Positions 9,801 through 19,856 of a stretch of DNA of 64,000 bases are shown here, piece by piece. The notes below the pieces were generated by a model. That model saw only the letters and a program-made list of their open reading frames with translations. It was not told the origin of the DNA and searched no databases. The translations under genes were made by a program, and so were the position numbers. The stretch is from Sporosarcina sp. BI001-red (GTDB taxonomy: Bacteria; Bacillota; Bacilli; Bacillales_A; Planococcaceae), in NCBI RefSeq assembly GCF_003384035.1, contig NZ_QQAK01000002.1:1-64000 (forward strand). Direction: 5' to 3'. How positions within the stretch are numbered: position 1 is the first letter of the stretch; each line of letters starts with the position of its first letter.

Positions 9801-10419
9801 ACGTTCGTATAGAATCGATATCTGTATCAAACAGCTCAATCCGTACAGGATCTTCCGTTGTGAGTGGATAGACATCCAAAATGCCACCGCGCAAAGCAAA
9901 TTCGCCCGGTGCTGTCACCATGTCCTGACGAGTATATCCCATACTCATCAGGCGCTGGAGCCAATCACTTGTTTCAATTGAGTCCCCAATCGCAGCAGAT
10001 AATGTACTGCTTTCCCATCTTTCCTTGGTAGGAACAATTTTTTTCAACCCTGCAACAGGCGTGATATAAATACCCTCTGCATGTTTTGCCAAATGATTCA
10101 GTGTATCGATACGTCCAGCACGGAGTTCGAAGCTGGCAAAAGCAAAATCTGCAGCGACTAGCTCCTCTGCTGGATATAAATGGACGTAATTTTCGCCTAA
10201 CAGCTTAACAAGATCTTCGTATGTACGCTGCGCTTGCAACATATTCGGCGAGACAATGAGCATTGGACAGCTGGTTTCTTGTTGCAGTGTTTGGAAAAGG
10301 AGCGTCTTCGCACCACCCGTTAGTCCCGTTAGCAATTGCCGGTCGTGTCCTTGTTTCAGTTCGCTCGTCAACCGCTCAACTTCTGAAGTTGTTTTGTAGT
10401 AGCTTAGTAGTGAATCCAT
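6886..10419 (-). CDS. mfd: Transcription-repair coupling factor Mfd
   Basis: 1177 residues, the same length as B. subtilis Mfd. The N-terminal UvrB-like module contains LTGLTGGAKTLLFQTL. An RNA-polymerase-interacting domain (YIVHVNHGIGKYYGV) follows, then the SF2 translocase with Walker A (GDVGYGKTEVA) and the motif II box DEEQRFG, and a C-terminal TRCF domain. Mfd displaces stalled RNA polymerase at lesions and recruits UvrABC. I start at the ATG at 10419, with AAAGGGA upstream, not at the earlier in-frame codons. Confidence 0.96.
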   Translation of the reverse strand: MDSLLSYYKTTSEVERLTSELKQGHDRQLLTGLTGGAKTLLFQTLQQETSCPMLIVSPNMLQAQRTYEDLVKLLGENYVHLYPAEELVAADFAFASFELRAGRIDTLNHLAKHAEGIYITPVAGLKKIVPTKERWESSTLSAAIGDSIETSDWLQRLMSMGYTRQDMVTAPGEFALRGGILDVYPLTTEDPVRIELFDTDIDSIRTFSAEDQRSTGKLDQLTLLPATEFTWSAEDLQQIADKLEGALSKSLKKVKDELVKENLLLSISGDIELMRAGVQPEHMVKYAGFAGDQVAELGSYFPENALVVFDEINRIQETAATLEKDEEEWRMSLLEEGKIVHDAKLSVSFIEAHAALNTKMIYMSLFTRSLPGITVKEIISYSCKPMQQFHGQMNLLKSEMERWQHSKFNVFILAEGKERVDQVHSILQDYDIDATENGAATKEGMITVVDGSLHAGFELPLHRLAAITDGELFKGKPKRKTRPQKASNAERIKNYSEIQPGDYIVHVNHGIGKYYGVVTLEVSGISKDYLDIRYRGEDKLFVPADQIDLIQKYVASGDKEPKLHKLGGAEWKKTKTKVTAAVKDIADDLIKLYAEREAQKGYAFSEDDDLQHSFENAFPYEETEDQLRSIVEVKQDMEKERPMDRLLCGDVGYGKTEVAIRAAFKAVSDGKQVAFLVPTTILAQQHYETMKARFADFPLEVSLLNRFRSKKQQTETKKGLKNGTIDVVVGTHRLLSKDVTYQDLGLLIVDEEQRFGVTHKEKLKQLKTNVDVLTLTATPIPRTLHMSMIGVRDLSIIETPPANRFPVQTYVMENNLALTREAIEREMSRGGQVFYLYNRVEDMAKKVDEIRQLVPEARVGFAHGQMGEAALEEVILSFIEGEYDVLVTTTIIETGMDIPNVNTLLVHNADRMGLSQLYQLRGRVGRSNRVAYAYFLYERDKVLTEVAENRLQAIKEFTELGSGFKIAMRDLSIRGAGNLLGSQQHGFIDSVGFDLYSQMLQDAVEEKQTGISKEDRPDLEISLPINAYLPDTFINDGYQKIQMYKRVKAIEAEEDFNELWDEMTDRFGDLPFEAELLLRVGRIKAWGKAAGVVSIKKRQTVIEIRFSPEGTALIDGARLVSETLSFGRAVGFTMDNGSLLITIDDRQLGKQTEFDILEAIMRLLQGASKKIKEVDVG

Positions 10420-10499
10420 TCGAATCCGTCCCTTTCTCCATGAAATGGATAAGCACAAAAAGCTTTGCACACCCGCAAAAGGTGCCAAAGCCAGGCTTC

Positions 10500-10727
10500 T
10501 TATTGAAGCCACTTATCTACTGTGTAGTAATTCGGAGACGCATGCATCGAACACTCGCACTGTTCGCAAATACAACGAACTTCGAGTCCTCCTTGATGAG
10601 TCACTTCGACAAAGCGCTCCTGGTTTGTTTCGTCAGCCTTTAGTAATTCACGGATCGTTTCCTCGACGGATGCGAACGGAATTGAACCAATCTCTGTTTG
10701 GCAATGTTTACAGCGATAAGAAATCAC
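10500..10727 (-). CDS. fin: Anti-sigma-F factor Fin (YabK)
   Basis: 75 residues with CKHC near the N-terminus and CICEQCEC near residue 55, a zinc-ribbon arrangement as in Fin. Fin binds RNA polymerase in the forespore and helps the switch from sigma-F to sigma-G. The start is GTG at 10727; an in-frame stop lies just upstream and GAGAGG provides the binding site. The position between pth and mfd is the B. subtilis one. Confidence 0.9.
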   Translation of the reverse strand: MISYRCKHCQTEIGSIPFASVEETIRELLKADETNQERFVEVTHQGGLEVRCICEQCECSMHASPNYYTVDKWLQ

Positions 10728-10783
10728 CCATCAGACCGCCTCTCTTTTTGTACAAGTATAGGCAGGTATGGGCGGACTTATGC

Positions 10784-11347
10784 TTAAGCCCCGTTATATT
10801 CGTTCATAATCTCAAGAAAAGGTCGTTCTTTCCATGCACGACAAGCAGACGCGCTTCTTTCCACAGCTTCTTGAATCATCGGCTGTTCGTCTTTGCTGAA
10901 TGCACCTAATACATAATCCGCGACACTCATAGGTCCATCAGGTCTACCCACACCAATGCGAATCCTATTGAATTCGTTAGTTCCTAAATGGGCAATCAAT
11001 GACTTCATACCGTTATGACCACCAGCGCCACCTTTTTCGCGAAGGCGTAGCTTACCCGGTGTGAGATCCAGATCATCATAAATAACGACAATCTCGTCAT
11101 CGTTCACTTCGTAATAGTCCATAAGAGGACGCACACATTCACCGGACAGGTTCATATAGGTTAATGGTTTTACGAGCATGACTTTTTCTGTTCCTATATG
11201 CACAGTGGTAATCATTCCATTGAACTTCGTTTGCATTGTGGGTGCGTTCAGTTGTTCTGCTAACAAGTCGATTGCTTGGAACCCGACATTATGACGGGTT
11301 GATGTATATTGTTTGCCCGGATTTCCGAGCCCAATTATCATTTTCAT
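10784..11347 (-). CDS. pth: Peptidyl-tRNA hydrolase
   Basis: 187 residues of a complete Pth: [18 protein letters not shown] carries the catalytic His, [10 protein letters not shown] and [10 protein letters not shown] provide the catalytic Asp and tRNA contacts, and [12 protein letters not shown] is conserved. It frees peptides from prematurely released peptidyl-tRNA and is essential. The first of two nearby ATGs (11347) has GTGAG at good spacing. In B. subtilis the gene is also called spoVC, after a sporulation mutant. It follows ctc. Confidence 0.95.
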   Translation of the reverse strand: MKMIIGLGNPGKQYTSTRHNVGFQAIDLLAEQLNAPTMQTKFNGMITTVHIGTEKVMLVKPLTYMNLSGECVRPLMDYYEVNDDEIVVIYDDLDLTPGKLRLREKGGAGGHNGMKSLIAHLGTNEFNRIRIGVGRPDGPMSVADYVLGAFSKDEQPMIQEAVERSASACRAWKERPFLEIMNEYNGA

Positions 11348-11379
11348 CTAATTACTCACTTTCTTTGAAAAAAATCAGC

Positions 11380-11415
11380 AAACGAAAAAACAAGCGCACG
11401 GGGTGCCGTGCGCTC
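11380..11415 (-). terminator. Terminator between ctc and pth
   Basis: GCGCACGG (11394-11401) and CCGTGCGC (11406-11413) form a perfect 8-bp GC stem, followed on the minus strand by TTGTTTTTTCG. It lies immediately after the ctc stop. Confidence 0.85.
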
Positions 11416-11422
11416 TTTGTGA

Positions 11423-12061
11423 TTATTCCTTGTCTCCGTCTTTCTCGTTTACAACTTCAGGTTCTACAGTTTGACTAGCAGTCTCTTCATCAAGTGCTTC
11501 TAGTTCCTCTTCTGTCCGTGGGGCAGAAATGAGGACGACTGTTTCTTCATCTTCGTTCAGGATTTCATACTTCGCGCCTGCGCGTAAGTCTGAAATTTGA
11601 ATCGCTTCACCAACATCTAATTTAGATACATCTACATTGATGTGCTCTGGAATATCAGAAGGCTTCGCTTTCACTTTCACTTCCCAAAGTGGCTGTTGAA
11701 CAACGCCGCCAGCTTTTTCCCCAACGGACTCTCCCGTTAAGTGAATTGTAACGTCTACTTCGAGCTCTTCAGACATATTGATTGATAAAAAGTCTGCGTG
11801 CTCGACTTTTCCTGTTAATACGTCTGCCTGATAATCACTCAGCATAACGTCCACTTTTTTTCCACCCACATCTAATTTAAACGCCCCATTACGACCATGT
11901 TCTTGAATAATTTTAATAAGGTCACGTTCTTCAACAGTGATGGAAGTTGAATCTGTTTTAAAACCGTATACGACGGAAGGAACTTTTCCTTCTTGGCGTA
12001 ATTGACGCAATGCTGATTGTGGTGCTGTTTCTCGTTTTTCTGACTGTAATGCTGTACTCAT
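11423..12061 (-). CDS. ctc: General stress protein Ctc, ribosomal protein bL25 family
   Basis: 212 residues. The N-terminal bL25 domain binds 5S rRNA (about 1-95: LRQLRQEGKVPSVVYG), followed by the TL5-type beta domain (about 100-190) and an acidic tail. Ctc joins the large subunit under stress. I start at MSTALQSEKRET (12061), with AAGGGGA upstream; the open frame continues further upstream through the promoter region. A sigma-B-like promoter sits 43-68 bp before the start, matching the B. subtilis ctc gene. Confidence 0.94.
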   Translation of the reverse strand: MSTALQSEKRETAPQSALRQLRQEGKVPSVVYGFKTDSTSITVEERDLIKIIQEHGRNGAFKLDVGGKKVDVMLSDYQADVLTGKVEHADFLSINMSEELEVDVTIHLTGESVGEKAGGVVQQPLWEVKVKAKPSDIPEHINVDVSKLDVGEAIQISDLRAGAKYEILNEDEETVVLISAPRTEEELEALDEETASQTVEPEVVNEKDGDKE

Positions 12062-12103
12062 ATGTTTAGTCCCCTTTTTAAATAAAGTTTTCTTACATAG
12101 TAA

Positions 12104-12129
12104 ATACCCGCTACCAGACGTTCCAAAAC
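12104..12129 (-). promoter_or_regulatory. Sigma-B-type promoter of ctc
   Basis: Minus strand: GTTTTG (12124-12129), 14 bp, then GGGTAT (12104-12109). This matches the sigma-B consensus GTTTaa, 12-14 bp, GGGwAw closely. B. subtilis ctc is the textbook sigma-B target, so family knowledge supports it, and it implies this organism has a sigma-B stress response. Confidence 0.75.
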
Positions 12130-12165
12130 ATTTCACGCGCAATCATAGTCATCTTTGGTGCCGGC

Positions 12166-13125
12166 TCAGTCGAATAATGTGCTCACTGACTTCTCTTCAA
12201 ATACGCGAACAATCGCATCTCCCATAAGTTTTGCAACGGATAGCTGCTTGATTTTGGGTGAATTTTTGTCTTCCGGAAGTTCAATAGTATTCGTGATTAC
12301 CAATTCTTTAATCTGTGAGTCATTAATGCGTTGAATAGCTGGTCCAGATAATACTGGGTGTGTACAACATGCATAGACTTCTGTCGCTCCACTTTCGATA
12401 ATGGCTTTTGCACCCGCAGTGATTGTACCCGCTGTGTCAATGATGTCATCGATTAGAATTGCGATTTTACCATCTACCTGCCCGACAATGTTCATGACTT
12501 CACTGACATTTGGCTTTGGACGACGCTTGTCGATAATTGCAATCGGAGCTTTCAGACGATCCGCCATCTTACGAGCTCGTGTCACTCCACCATGGTCTGG
12601 GGATACGATAACGATATCGTCACCTTTGAATCCTTGGTTCTTGAAGTAATCAGAAAGCAAAGGTACCGCAACCAAGTGATCAATCGGGATGTCGAAGAAG
12701 CCTTGGATTTGTGGCGCATGAAGATCCATTGCAATTACGCGATCCGCTCCAGCTTTTTCAAGCAAGTTTGCAACGAGTTTTGCTGTAATTGGCTCACGAG
12801 AACGGGCTTTACGGTCTTGACGCGCATAGCCGTAGTAAGGCATAACGACGTTGATCGTACGAGCAGATGCTCTGCGCAATGCGTCGATCATAATTAGGAG
12901 TTCCATTAGGTTGTCATTGACGGGATTCGATGTCGACTGAATGACGAATACATCGCAGCCACGGATACTTTCTTCGATGTTAATTTGAACTTCCCCATCA
13001 CTAAAACGTTTTACAGAGCATTCACCAAGTGGTCTACCGATAACCTCAGCTACCTCTTTTGCTAAAGGTTCGTTTGCGTTTAAAGTAAAAAGTTTAAGTT
13101 TGTGATTCGGATACTGATTGCCCAT
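12166..13125 (-). CDS. prs: Ribose-phosphate pyrophosphokinase
   Basis: 319 residues, complete. It makes PRPP from ribose-5-phosphate and ATP for purine, pyrimidine, His, Trp and NAD synthesis. Visible motifs: the flexible loop [12 protein letters not shown], the metal-binding [13 protein letters not shown] region, the DHGG box ([16 protein letters not shown]) and the PRPP-binding [13 protein letters not shown] motif. A canonical AGGAGG precedes the ATG. It lies 16 bp after glmU and upstream of ctc, the usual glmU-prs-ctc order. Confidence 0.96.
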   Translation of the reverse strand: MGNQYPNHKLKLFTLNANEPLAKEVAEVIGRPLGECSVKRFSDGEVQINIEESIRGCDVFVIQSTSNPVNDNLMELLIMIDALRRASARTINVVMPYYGYARQDRKARSREPITAKLVANLLEKAGADRVIAMDLHAPQIQGFFDIPIDHLVAVPLLSDYFKNQGFKGDDIVIVSPDHGGVTRARKMADRLKAPIAIIDKRRPKPNVSEVMNIVGQVDGKIAILIDDIIDTAGTITAGAKAIIESGATEVYACCTHPVLSGPAIQRINDSQIKELVITNTIELPEDKNSPKIKQLSVAKLMGDAIVRVFEEKSVSTLFD

Positions 13126-13140
13126 GATGGACCTCCTGTT

Positions 13141-14514
13141 TTATCGTTTAGAGTTTAGTTTCGTTGCATATCCTTCTTTGTTCTCTTGGCGAGCACGTGC
13201 TATTGCAAGAGCGTTTTCCGGTACATCTTTAGTGACAGTTGAACCAGCAGCGACGTAGGAGCCTTTCCCTACTTTGACTGGTGCTACTAAATTCGAGTTA
13301 CAACCGATGAATGCTTCATCTTCAATTGTTGTTTTGAACTTATTTTTACCATCGTAGTTTACTGTAATAGAGCCACAGCCAATATTGACGGCAGAACCTA
13401 CTTCAGCATCCCCAATATAGCTAAGGTGGGAAACTTTACTTCCCCGACCAAATGTTGATTTCTTAATCTCGACAAAATTACCGACTTTCACATGATCCCC
13501 GAGATCTGTGTCTGGACGGATATGGGCGAACGGACCAACCGTCGTATCCGATCCAATTTTGCTTGACTTGACTACGGATGAATGAATCGATGTCCGATTA
13601 CTTACTTCACTGTCTATAATGTGGCTATTGGGTCCAATCGTACATTCTTCACCAATCTTACTACGACCTTCAATAATTGTTCCAGGTTGAAGGACCGTAT
13701 CACGACCAATGACAGCATCTGAACTAATGACGGTAGTTTCAGGAGCAATGATAGTCACTCCATTTCGCATGTGCTTTTCAGCAATACGATGACGCATGAC
13801 ATTCTCCGCTTGCGCAAGTACAACTCGATCATTGACTCCAAGTGTCTCGCTGAAATCATCTGATACATGCGCTCCGATTAGCGCTCCTTCAGATTGAAGG
13901 ATACCCATTACATCCGGTAAGTAGTATTCACCTTGTGCATTATCGTTCTTCACTTTTTTTAGCGCTTCAAAAAGGGCACGGTTATCGAAACAATACGTCC
14001 CTGTGTTGATTTCAGTGACTGCTTGTTCTACAGGCGTTGCATCCTTTTGTTCCACATTGCGAAGCACTTCGCCTTGTTCTCCACGTATAATTCTACCGTA
14101 TCCAGTAGGATTATCCGCAATTGCAGTGAGAATAGTCGCTTTTGCCCCAAGCTCTTTGTGCTTGCGAACTAGTGCATCCATTGTTTCAGATCGGATAAGC
14201 GGTGTATCCCCACAAATAACGAGTGTTGTCCCTTCCAATTCACCTAGAAGCGTTTCTGCTTGCTGAACTGCATGTGCTGTTCCTAGTTGTTCTGCTTGAA
14301 GGACGTATTCACTTTTTTGACCCAGCGTCTCTTCAACGAGTTCGGCCCCATGTCCAACGATTGTTACTACTCGATCTGCCCCAATACCTTTTACATGGTC
14401 AATTACGTGTTCAACCATAGGTTTACCGCAGACTGGGTGAAGCACTTTATATAAATTGGATTTCATGCGTGTGCCTTGACCAGCCGCCAAAACAATTGCA
14501 TATGTATGTGTCAT
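13141..14514 (-). CDS. glmU: Bifunctional N-acetylglucosamine-1-phosphate uridyltransferase/glucosamine-1-phosphate acetyltransferase
   Basis: 457 residues. The N-terminal pyrophosphorylase domain (about 1-230) has [20 protein letters not shown] and CGDTPLI. The C-terminal left-handed beta-helix acetyltransferase (about 250-457) has repeated hexapeptides ([36 protein letters not shown]). GlmU makes UDP-GlcNAc for peptidoglycan and teichoic acid. I start at [12 protein letters not shown] (14514), with GGGGGACGG before it. A sigma-A promoter lies 32-60 bp upstream. Confidence 0.96.
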   Translation of the reverse strand: MTHTYAIVLAAGQGTRMKSNLYKVLHPVCGKPMVEHVIDHVKGIGADRVVTIVGHGAELVEETLGQKSEYVLQAEQLGTAHAVQQAETLLGELEGTTLVICGDTPLIRSETMDALVRKHKELGAKATILTAIADNPTGYGRIIRGEQGEVLRNVEQKDATPVEQAVTEINTGTYCFDNRALFEALKKVKNDNAQGEYYLPDVMGILQSEGALIGAHVSDDFSETLGVNDRVVLAQAENVMRHRIAEKHMRNGVTIIAPETTVISSDAVIGRDTVLQPGTIIEGRSKIGEECTIGPNSHIIDSEVSNRTSIHSSVVKSSKIGSDTTVGPFAHIRPDTDLGDHVKVGNFVEIKKSTFGRGSKVSHLSYIGDAEVGSAVNIGCGSITVNYDGKNKFKTTIEDEAFIGCNSNLVAPVKVGKGSYVAAGSTVTKDVPENALAIARARQENKEGYATKLNSKR

Positions 14515-14545
14515 GAGCCGTCCCCCATCTATATTTTCATATATG

Positions 14546-14574
14546 ACTATAGCTGAGTGGGTGGGATTTTTCAA
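14546..14574 (-). promoter_or_regulatory. Sigma-A promoter of glmU
   Basis: Minus strand: TTGAAA (14569-14574), 17 bp, TATAGT (14546-14551), each one or two bases from consensus. It sits between the spoVG terminator and glmU, so it most likely starts glmU-prs transcription. Confidence 0.6.
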
Positions 14575-14654
14575 CTATTCCTACTTGACAAGTCGATGTC
14601 ATTATTCTATTATTGATGTCTTTTTTCTATACGATATTGATAGAAATCGCATGT

Positions 14655-14686
14655 AAAGAGCCGCTGCTCAAAATAGCAGCGGCTCT
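14655..14686 (-). terminator. Terminator after spoVG
   Basis: AGAGCCGCTGCT (14657-14668) and AGCAGCGGCTCT (14675-14686) form a perfect 12-bp stem with a 6-base loop, 26 bp past the spoVG stop. The T run after it is short (TTTA). Confidence 0.75.
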
Positions 14687-14711
14687 GTGACAATTCATCG
14701 ACATATTTCTT

Positions 14712-14996
14712 TCATACAGTTACTTCTTCTAAAACAGGTTCTTTTTCTTCTGAAAAATAAGCTTCTAAAACGGCATCTTGGATTTTTGTTCGTGATGTTG
14801 GATTGATAGGGTGTGCCACGTCACGAAACTCACCATCTGGCGTTCGTTTGCTTGGCATTGCTACAAAAAGACCATCATTTCCTTCAATAATCCGTATGTC
14901 ATGCACAACAAATTCCTCGTCAAATGTAATAGAAGCGATTGCGCGCATTCTTCCATTGGTTTCAATCTTTCGTAAGCGAACATTAGTAACTTGCAT
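14712..14996 (-). CDS. spoVG: Septation/stage V sporulation regulator SpoVG
   Basis: 94 residues: [59 protein letters not shown]. These are the SpoVG hallmarks. SpoVG is a small site-specific DNA- and RNA-binding protein affecting septation, cortex formation and many exoprotein genes. Length agrees with the family if the ATG at 14996 is used; GGGAACG precedes it and AAAGGGG lies slightly farther away. A consensus sigma-H promoter lies upstream. Confidence 0.95.
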   Translation of the reverse strand: MQVTNVRLRKIETNGRMRAIASITFDEEFVVHDIRIIEGNDGLFVAMPSKRTPDGEFRDVAHPINPTSRTKIQDAVLEAYFSEEKEPVLEEVTV

Positions 14997-15039
14997 ACTC
15001 GTTCCCATTCCCCTTTCTCGAAAACTGTATGCAGTACAC

Positions 15040-15066
15040 ATTCTACAAAACTTTCAAGATTCCTTT
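15040..15066 (-). promoter_or_regulatory. Sigma-H promoter of spoVG
   Basis: Minus strand: AAAGGAATC (15058-15066), 11 bp, GTAGAAT (15040-15046). This agrees fully with the sigma-H consensus RnAGGAwWW, 11-12 bp, RnnGAAT, except for the last -35 base. spoVG is the classic sigma-H-dependent gene, so transition-state control is conserved. Confidence 0.8.
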
Positions 15067-15143
15067 ATGTAAATTTAAATTTTTCCGATTATTTAAAATT
15101 CCCTTGATTACAAAAAACGTCCCCCTTAAGGGAACGCCTAATG

Positions 15144-15521
15144 TTACTCCGCCGCAACCGCGACCACTTCAATCTCAACTTTCACGTCTTTCGGAAGACG
15201 TGCCACTTCCACTGTTGAACGAGCTGGTGTGTGATCTCCGAAATGCTTTGCATATACTTCGTTAAGTGCCCCGAACTCATTCATGTCTTTAATGAAAACC
15301 GTAGCTTTGACTACTTGATTTAGAGATGACTTTGCCTCTGCAAGAACTGCTTTCAAGTTTTCAAAAACTTGGTTTGTCTGTTCTTCTATTGTCGCGCCGG
15401 CAACTTCTCCGTCTGTGTTTAGCGGGATTTGTCCAGACGTGTAAACCAACCCATTTACTTTTACTGCTTGTGCATAGGGTCCAATCGCTTTCGGTGCTTG
15501 TTCAGTCGCTACATAGTTCAT
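15144..15521 (-). CDS. ridA: RidA-family enamine/imine deaminase (YabJ)
   Basis: 125 residues with the Rid family signatures: [23 protein letters not shown], the loop [14 protein letters not shown], and [23 protein letters not shown] carrying the Arg that binds the substrate carboxylate. RidA hydrolyses reactive enamine/imine intermediates from PLP enzymes. In B. subtilis yabJ is co-transcribed with purR and affects purine repression. Its ATG overlaps the purR stop (ATGA). Confidence 0.95.
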   Translation of the reverse strand: MNYVATEQAPKAIGPYAQAVKVNGLVYTSGQIPLNTDGEVAGATIEEQTNQVFENLKAVLAEAKSSLNQVVKATVFIKDMNEFGALNEVYAKHFGDHTPARSTVEVARLPKDVKVEIEVVAVAAE

Positions 15522-16351
15522 CTTTCATCTCCACCTTCCAAAAAGTAGTTTCCATCTTCCAATTCGATTGTTCGATCTCGCTCATTCACTTTACATAACT
15601 TCACGAGTGAACGATAGTTCTCGATAAGGACCTCTTCTGTGTGTTCAGACTCAACAAGTACGGCAGCACCGGCCAATTCACAATCAAATTCTTCAACTAG
15701 ATGGCGCATGCCGAGCATCGTTCCTCCGGCTTTCATGAAGTCATCCGTCACTAAGACCCGCTGTCCGCTCTTCATACTGCGCTTGGACAAGACCATCGTT
15801 TGGATTCTCCGTGTCGATCCGGAAACATAATTAATACTCACGGTCGATCCTTCTGTCACTTTACTATCTCGTCTTACTATCACGACAGGAACATTCAAAT
15901 GACGGGCAATTGCTTGGGCAATTGGGATCCCCTTCGTTGCTACTGTCATAATAACATCAATGCCGTGATCTGCAAAAGCCGATGCAAACACTCTTCCCAC
16001 CTTATCCATCAGTTGTGGGTTGCCGAGTAAATCAGTCATATATAAGTATCCTCCCGGCAATAACCGGTCTGAGTGACTCAATTCTTCAATCATTTGTGCG
16101 ATCACCTCTCGCACCGCTCGATCAGACACTAGCGGAATATATTTCACACCGCCGGCGGCTCCAGAAACTGTCATTAGTTTACCGGTTCCGCTTTCTTCAA
16201 ATGTCTCTTTAATAATCGTCAGGTCTTCACTGATTGATGATTTTGCTGCCTGAAAACGTTCTGCAAAAACCGTTAGCGGGATGAGTTGGTGAGGGTTCTC
16301 CAACAGATGGCGTGTCATCTCAACGAGACGTTCACTCCTCTTCCACTTCAT
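15518..16351 (-). CDS. purR: Purine operon repressor PurR
   Basis: 277 residues: N-terminal winged helix (about 1-75: [36 protein letters not shown]) and C-terminal phosphoribosyltransferase-like domain (about 80-277) with the PRPP motif [14 protein letters not shown]. PurR binds PurBox DNA and is released by PRPP. I start at the ATG at 16351, with GGAG nine bases upstream, instead of the TTG before it. Translationally coupled to ridA. Confidence 0.95.
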   Translation of the reverse strand: MKWKRSERLVEMTRHLLENPHQLIPLTVFAERFQAAKSSISEDLTIIKETFEESGTGKLMTVSGAAGGVKYIPLVSDRAVREVIAQMIEELSHSDRLLPGGYLYMTDLLGNPQLMDKVGRVFASAFADHGIDVIMTVATKGIPIAQAIARHLNVPVVIVRRDSKVTEGSTVSINYVSGSTRRIQTMVLSKRSMKSGQRVLVTDDFMKAGGTMLGMRHLVEEFDCELAGAAVLVESEHTEEVLIENYRSLVKLCKVNERDRTIELEDGNYFLEGGDER

Positions 16352-16409
16352 GTCCAACAACTCCTAAAACCCGAATATTATAAGTTCAGACTACCACAAT
16401 TGTCCGTTT

Positions 16410-17279
16410 TCAAGCAAGATTGTTACGCTCTCCCATCATCCGGACAGCATATACTTCTGGACAGAATCCTTTCAGTCCGTTATAAATTCGTGCCACTTGG
16501 GATTCATGTTGCACGAGTCCGAACACTGTTGGACCACTTCCACTCATCAGTACTGTGTCCGCTCCAAACTTCAACATTTGTTCTTTCAATACGCTCACTT
16601 GAGGATGAAGACGCATTGTGACTGGTTCCAATGCATTTCCTACCTTCTTGCACAACGTTTCATAGTCGGATGAAGCGAGTGCATTCATCATGCCAGCTGT
16701 GTCAGGATGTTCGATACTTTGGATATCCAAACCACCATAAATGTCCGCAGTCGACACTGATATAGGAGGCTTCGCTAGGACCACCCAACAATTTGGTGGA
16801 ACAGATAAGTGTTGGATTTGCTCTCCACGACCGGAAGCAAGAGCCGTTCCACCATACACACAAAACGGAATGTCCGAACCAATACTTGCGCCGAGCACTG
16901 CTAGCTCGTCCAACGAAAGTCCAAGGTTCCACATTCTATTCAATCCTCGCAAAGTCGCGGCTGCATCAGAACTACCCCCTGCCAAGCCCGCTGCTACCGG
17001 AACGTTTTTGTCGAGAGTGATTTCAACACCACTTCGGATATCGAATTTCTTGCGTAAAATGTCCGCTGCCTGCCAAGCCAAATTACGTCTATCATTCGGT
17101 ACAAACCGTTCCGAAGAGTGGATAGTAATGCCACGATCTAAAGGTTTTAGCCAAATACGATCTGCCAGGTCTACTGTCGTCATAATCATTTCAACTTCAT
17201 GAAAACCGTCCGGACGTTTTTGTAGGACATCGAGCGTTAAATTTATTTTAGCTGGCGCTTTTTCAGATATCATACTCAT
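16410..17279 (-). CDS. ispE: 4-diphosphocytidyl-2-C-methyl-D-erythritol kinase
   Basis: 289 residues of a GHMP kinase: substrate-binding [21 protein letters not shown], the ATP loop [20 protein letters not shown], and the C-terminal glycine motif [12 protein letters not shown]. IspE is the fourth step of the MEP isoprenoid route, so this organism makes isopentenyl diphosphate by MEP. The ATG at 17279 has GGAGGC at proper spacing and gives the length of the B. subtilis enzyme. It lies between sspF and purR, as expected. Confidence 0.96.
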   Translation of the reverse strand: MSMISEKAPAKINLTLDVLQKRPDGFHEVEMIMTTVDLADRIWLKPLDRGITIHSSERFVPNDRRNLAWQAADILRKKFDIRSGVEITLDKNVPVAAGLAGGSSDAAATLRGLNRMWNLGLSLDELAVLGASIGSDIPFCVYGGTALASGRGEQIQHLSVPPNCWVVLAKPPISVSTADIYGGLDIQSIEHPDTAGMMNALASSDYETLCKKVGNALEPVTMRLHPQVSVLKEQMLKFGADTVLMSGSGPTVFGLVQHESQVARIYNGLKGFCPEVYAVRMMGERNNLA

Positions 17280-17368
17280 CTGGCTGCCTCCATTCAAACT
17301 TCATTGCTCACTATTTTACCATAGGCGGTTATAAAATTGCCTAGATTCGATAAAAAAACCATGTAGAA

Positions 17369-17422
17369 ACAAAAAAAGAGCTGTGCACAGCACACAGTGT
17401 GCGTAGCAACAGCCCGTTTTGT
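17369..17422 (-). terminator. Likely terminator after sspF
   Basis: An imperfect hairpin pairs GAGCTGTGC with GCAACAGCCC, with an inner GCACAC/GTGTGC stem, and is followed on the minus strand by TTTTTTTG. It lies about 45 bp past the sspF stop. Confidence 0.6.
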
Positions 17423-17464
17423 CAGCCATTCGTTGGATTTGGGTCATACAGGGTTGACTGAACA

Positions 17465-17650
17465 TTATTGCGGTCTGTCTTTATCCGCCATTCCTTGTCC
17501 TGCCATCTCAATTGCGCGTTTTACCATATTTCCGGCATCTCGCGATTTGATGCCGCCCCAACCTTCACGTTGAACTACATCGTAAAATCCAAGTTCTTTT
17601 GCAATTTCTTCTTTTAATTGCTCAGACATTACGCCGTTTCTTCTCGCCAT
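17465..17650 (-). CDS. sspF: Small acid-soluble spore protein SspF (alpha/beta type)
   Basis: 61 residues: [49 protein letters not shown]. The [10 protein letters not shown]...GWGGI...GNMVKR pattern is that of SspF-like alpha/beta SASPs, which coat spore DNA. A strong GGAGG precedes the ATG. CATACTA on the minus strand (17681-17687) matches a sigma-G -10 box exactly, but the base pattern 18 bp upstream (GGTGT) is a poor -35 and lies in the veg terminator, so the promoter is only possible. veg lies upstream, as in B. subtilis. Confidence 0.94.
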   Translation of the reverse strand: MARRNGVMSEQLKEEIAKELGFYDVVQREGWGGIKSRDAGNMVKRAIEMAGQGMADKDRPQ

Positions 17651-17698
17651 TTAGGTTTCCTCCTTCTTGGCTGACACGTGTAGTATGAACATTAACTA

Positions 17699-17748
17699 CA
17701 AAAAAACACCTTCCAACTTTCAAACGAAAGTTGGAAGGTGTTTTGTTT
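17699..17748. terminator. Strong hairpin terminator between veg and sspF
   Basis: CACCTTCCAACTTTC and GAAAGTTGGAAGGTG form a 15-bp perfect stem with an AAAC loop, flanked by A7 and TTTTGTTT, so it can act in both directions. It ends the veg transcript. Confidence 0.9.
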
Positions 17749-17775
17749 AAAAATAAATCAAAAATGATAAAAGTG

Positions 17776-18042
17776 CTATTTAATCTCAAACGCTGTGGTG
17801 TCTCCACCGTCCAGTATCGTTATTTCAACTGCTTCAGTTAAAATATCCGCATAGCTGTATGATACCCGTTCAAAAGCATTTTCGTCCTGATCAAGTTCCA
17901 CTACAAATACTGCACGATACGTGTCACGAAGGATTCCAGCTCTTTCGATCGTTTTTTTACGACCGCCGTTTGCACGAAGGTGCAGACGTTTTCCTAAGTG
18001 GGCATCCAATGACTTTTTAATGTCCGCTAATGTTTTTGGCAC
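17776..18042 (-). CDS. veg: Veg protein (biofilm-associated regulator)
   Basis: 88 residues: [40 protein letters not shown], with [25 protein letters not shown] in pieces. This is the conserved Veg family. In B. subtilis Veg stimulates biofilm genes by antagonising SinR, and the gene is very strongly transcribed. Here it has a near-consensus sigma-A promoter with an A/T-rich upstream tract. It follows rsmA directly; yabG, usually between them, is absent. Confidence 0.95.
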   Translation of the reverse strand: MPKTLADIKKSLDAHLGKRLHLRANGGRKKTIERAGILRDTYRAVFVVELDQDENAFERVSYSYADILTEAVEITILDGGDTTAFEIK

Positions 18043-18066
18043 GTCGCTTCCACCTCACTGTATACA

Positions 18067-18095
18067 ATCATAACACAGTTAAAAAGTTCTGTCAA
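18067..18095 (-). promoter_or_regulatory. Strong sigma-A promoter of veg
   Basis: Minus strand: TTGACA (18090-18095), 17 bp, TATGAT (18067-18072), one mismatch in all. Upstream is AAAATTTAAATTTTAA, an UP-element-like tract. This matches the well-known strength of the veg promoter. Confidence 0.9.
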
Positions 18096-18205
18096 TTAAA
18101 ATTTAAATTTTAACAGGTTTAATTCCGCTTTGTCAATCCTTTTGTAGAAAGTTTTCATCTTTCGACATTCTTTTTTTCTTAAAATAGTCATAACTATAAG
18201 ATGTC

Positions 18206-19650
<1,445 letters not shown>

Positions 19651-19783
19651 TGTATTCCTCTTTCCTGCAAGGTATGATCATACGTGCTTTTGGTTCCTGT
19701 TTCAGACAGATGCTTTTCTGAAAACAATTCTTCTTCAATTCTAACGGCTGCGTGAGCTGTTGTACAGAATACGTCTATGACCG

Positions 19784-19824
19784 CAACAATCCGCACGGCT
19801 TAAATCTAGCCATGCGGATTGTTG
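19784..19824. other. Long inverted repeat without a T tract between yabE and rnmV
   Basis: CAACAATCCGCA-C-GGC (from 19784) pairs with GCC-A-TGCGGATTGTTG (to 19824) around a 9-base loop. No T run follows on the minus strand, so intrinsic termination would be weak. It could be a partial terminator or an mRNA-stabilising or processing hairpin between the two transcripts. Confidence 0.5.
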
Positions 19825-19856
19825 GATACTGATTATATGGACTGTGCGTAGTGCTA

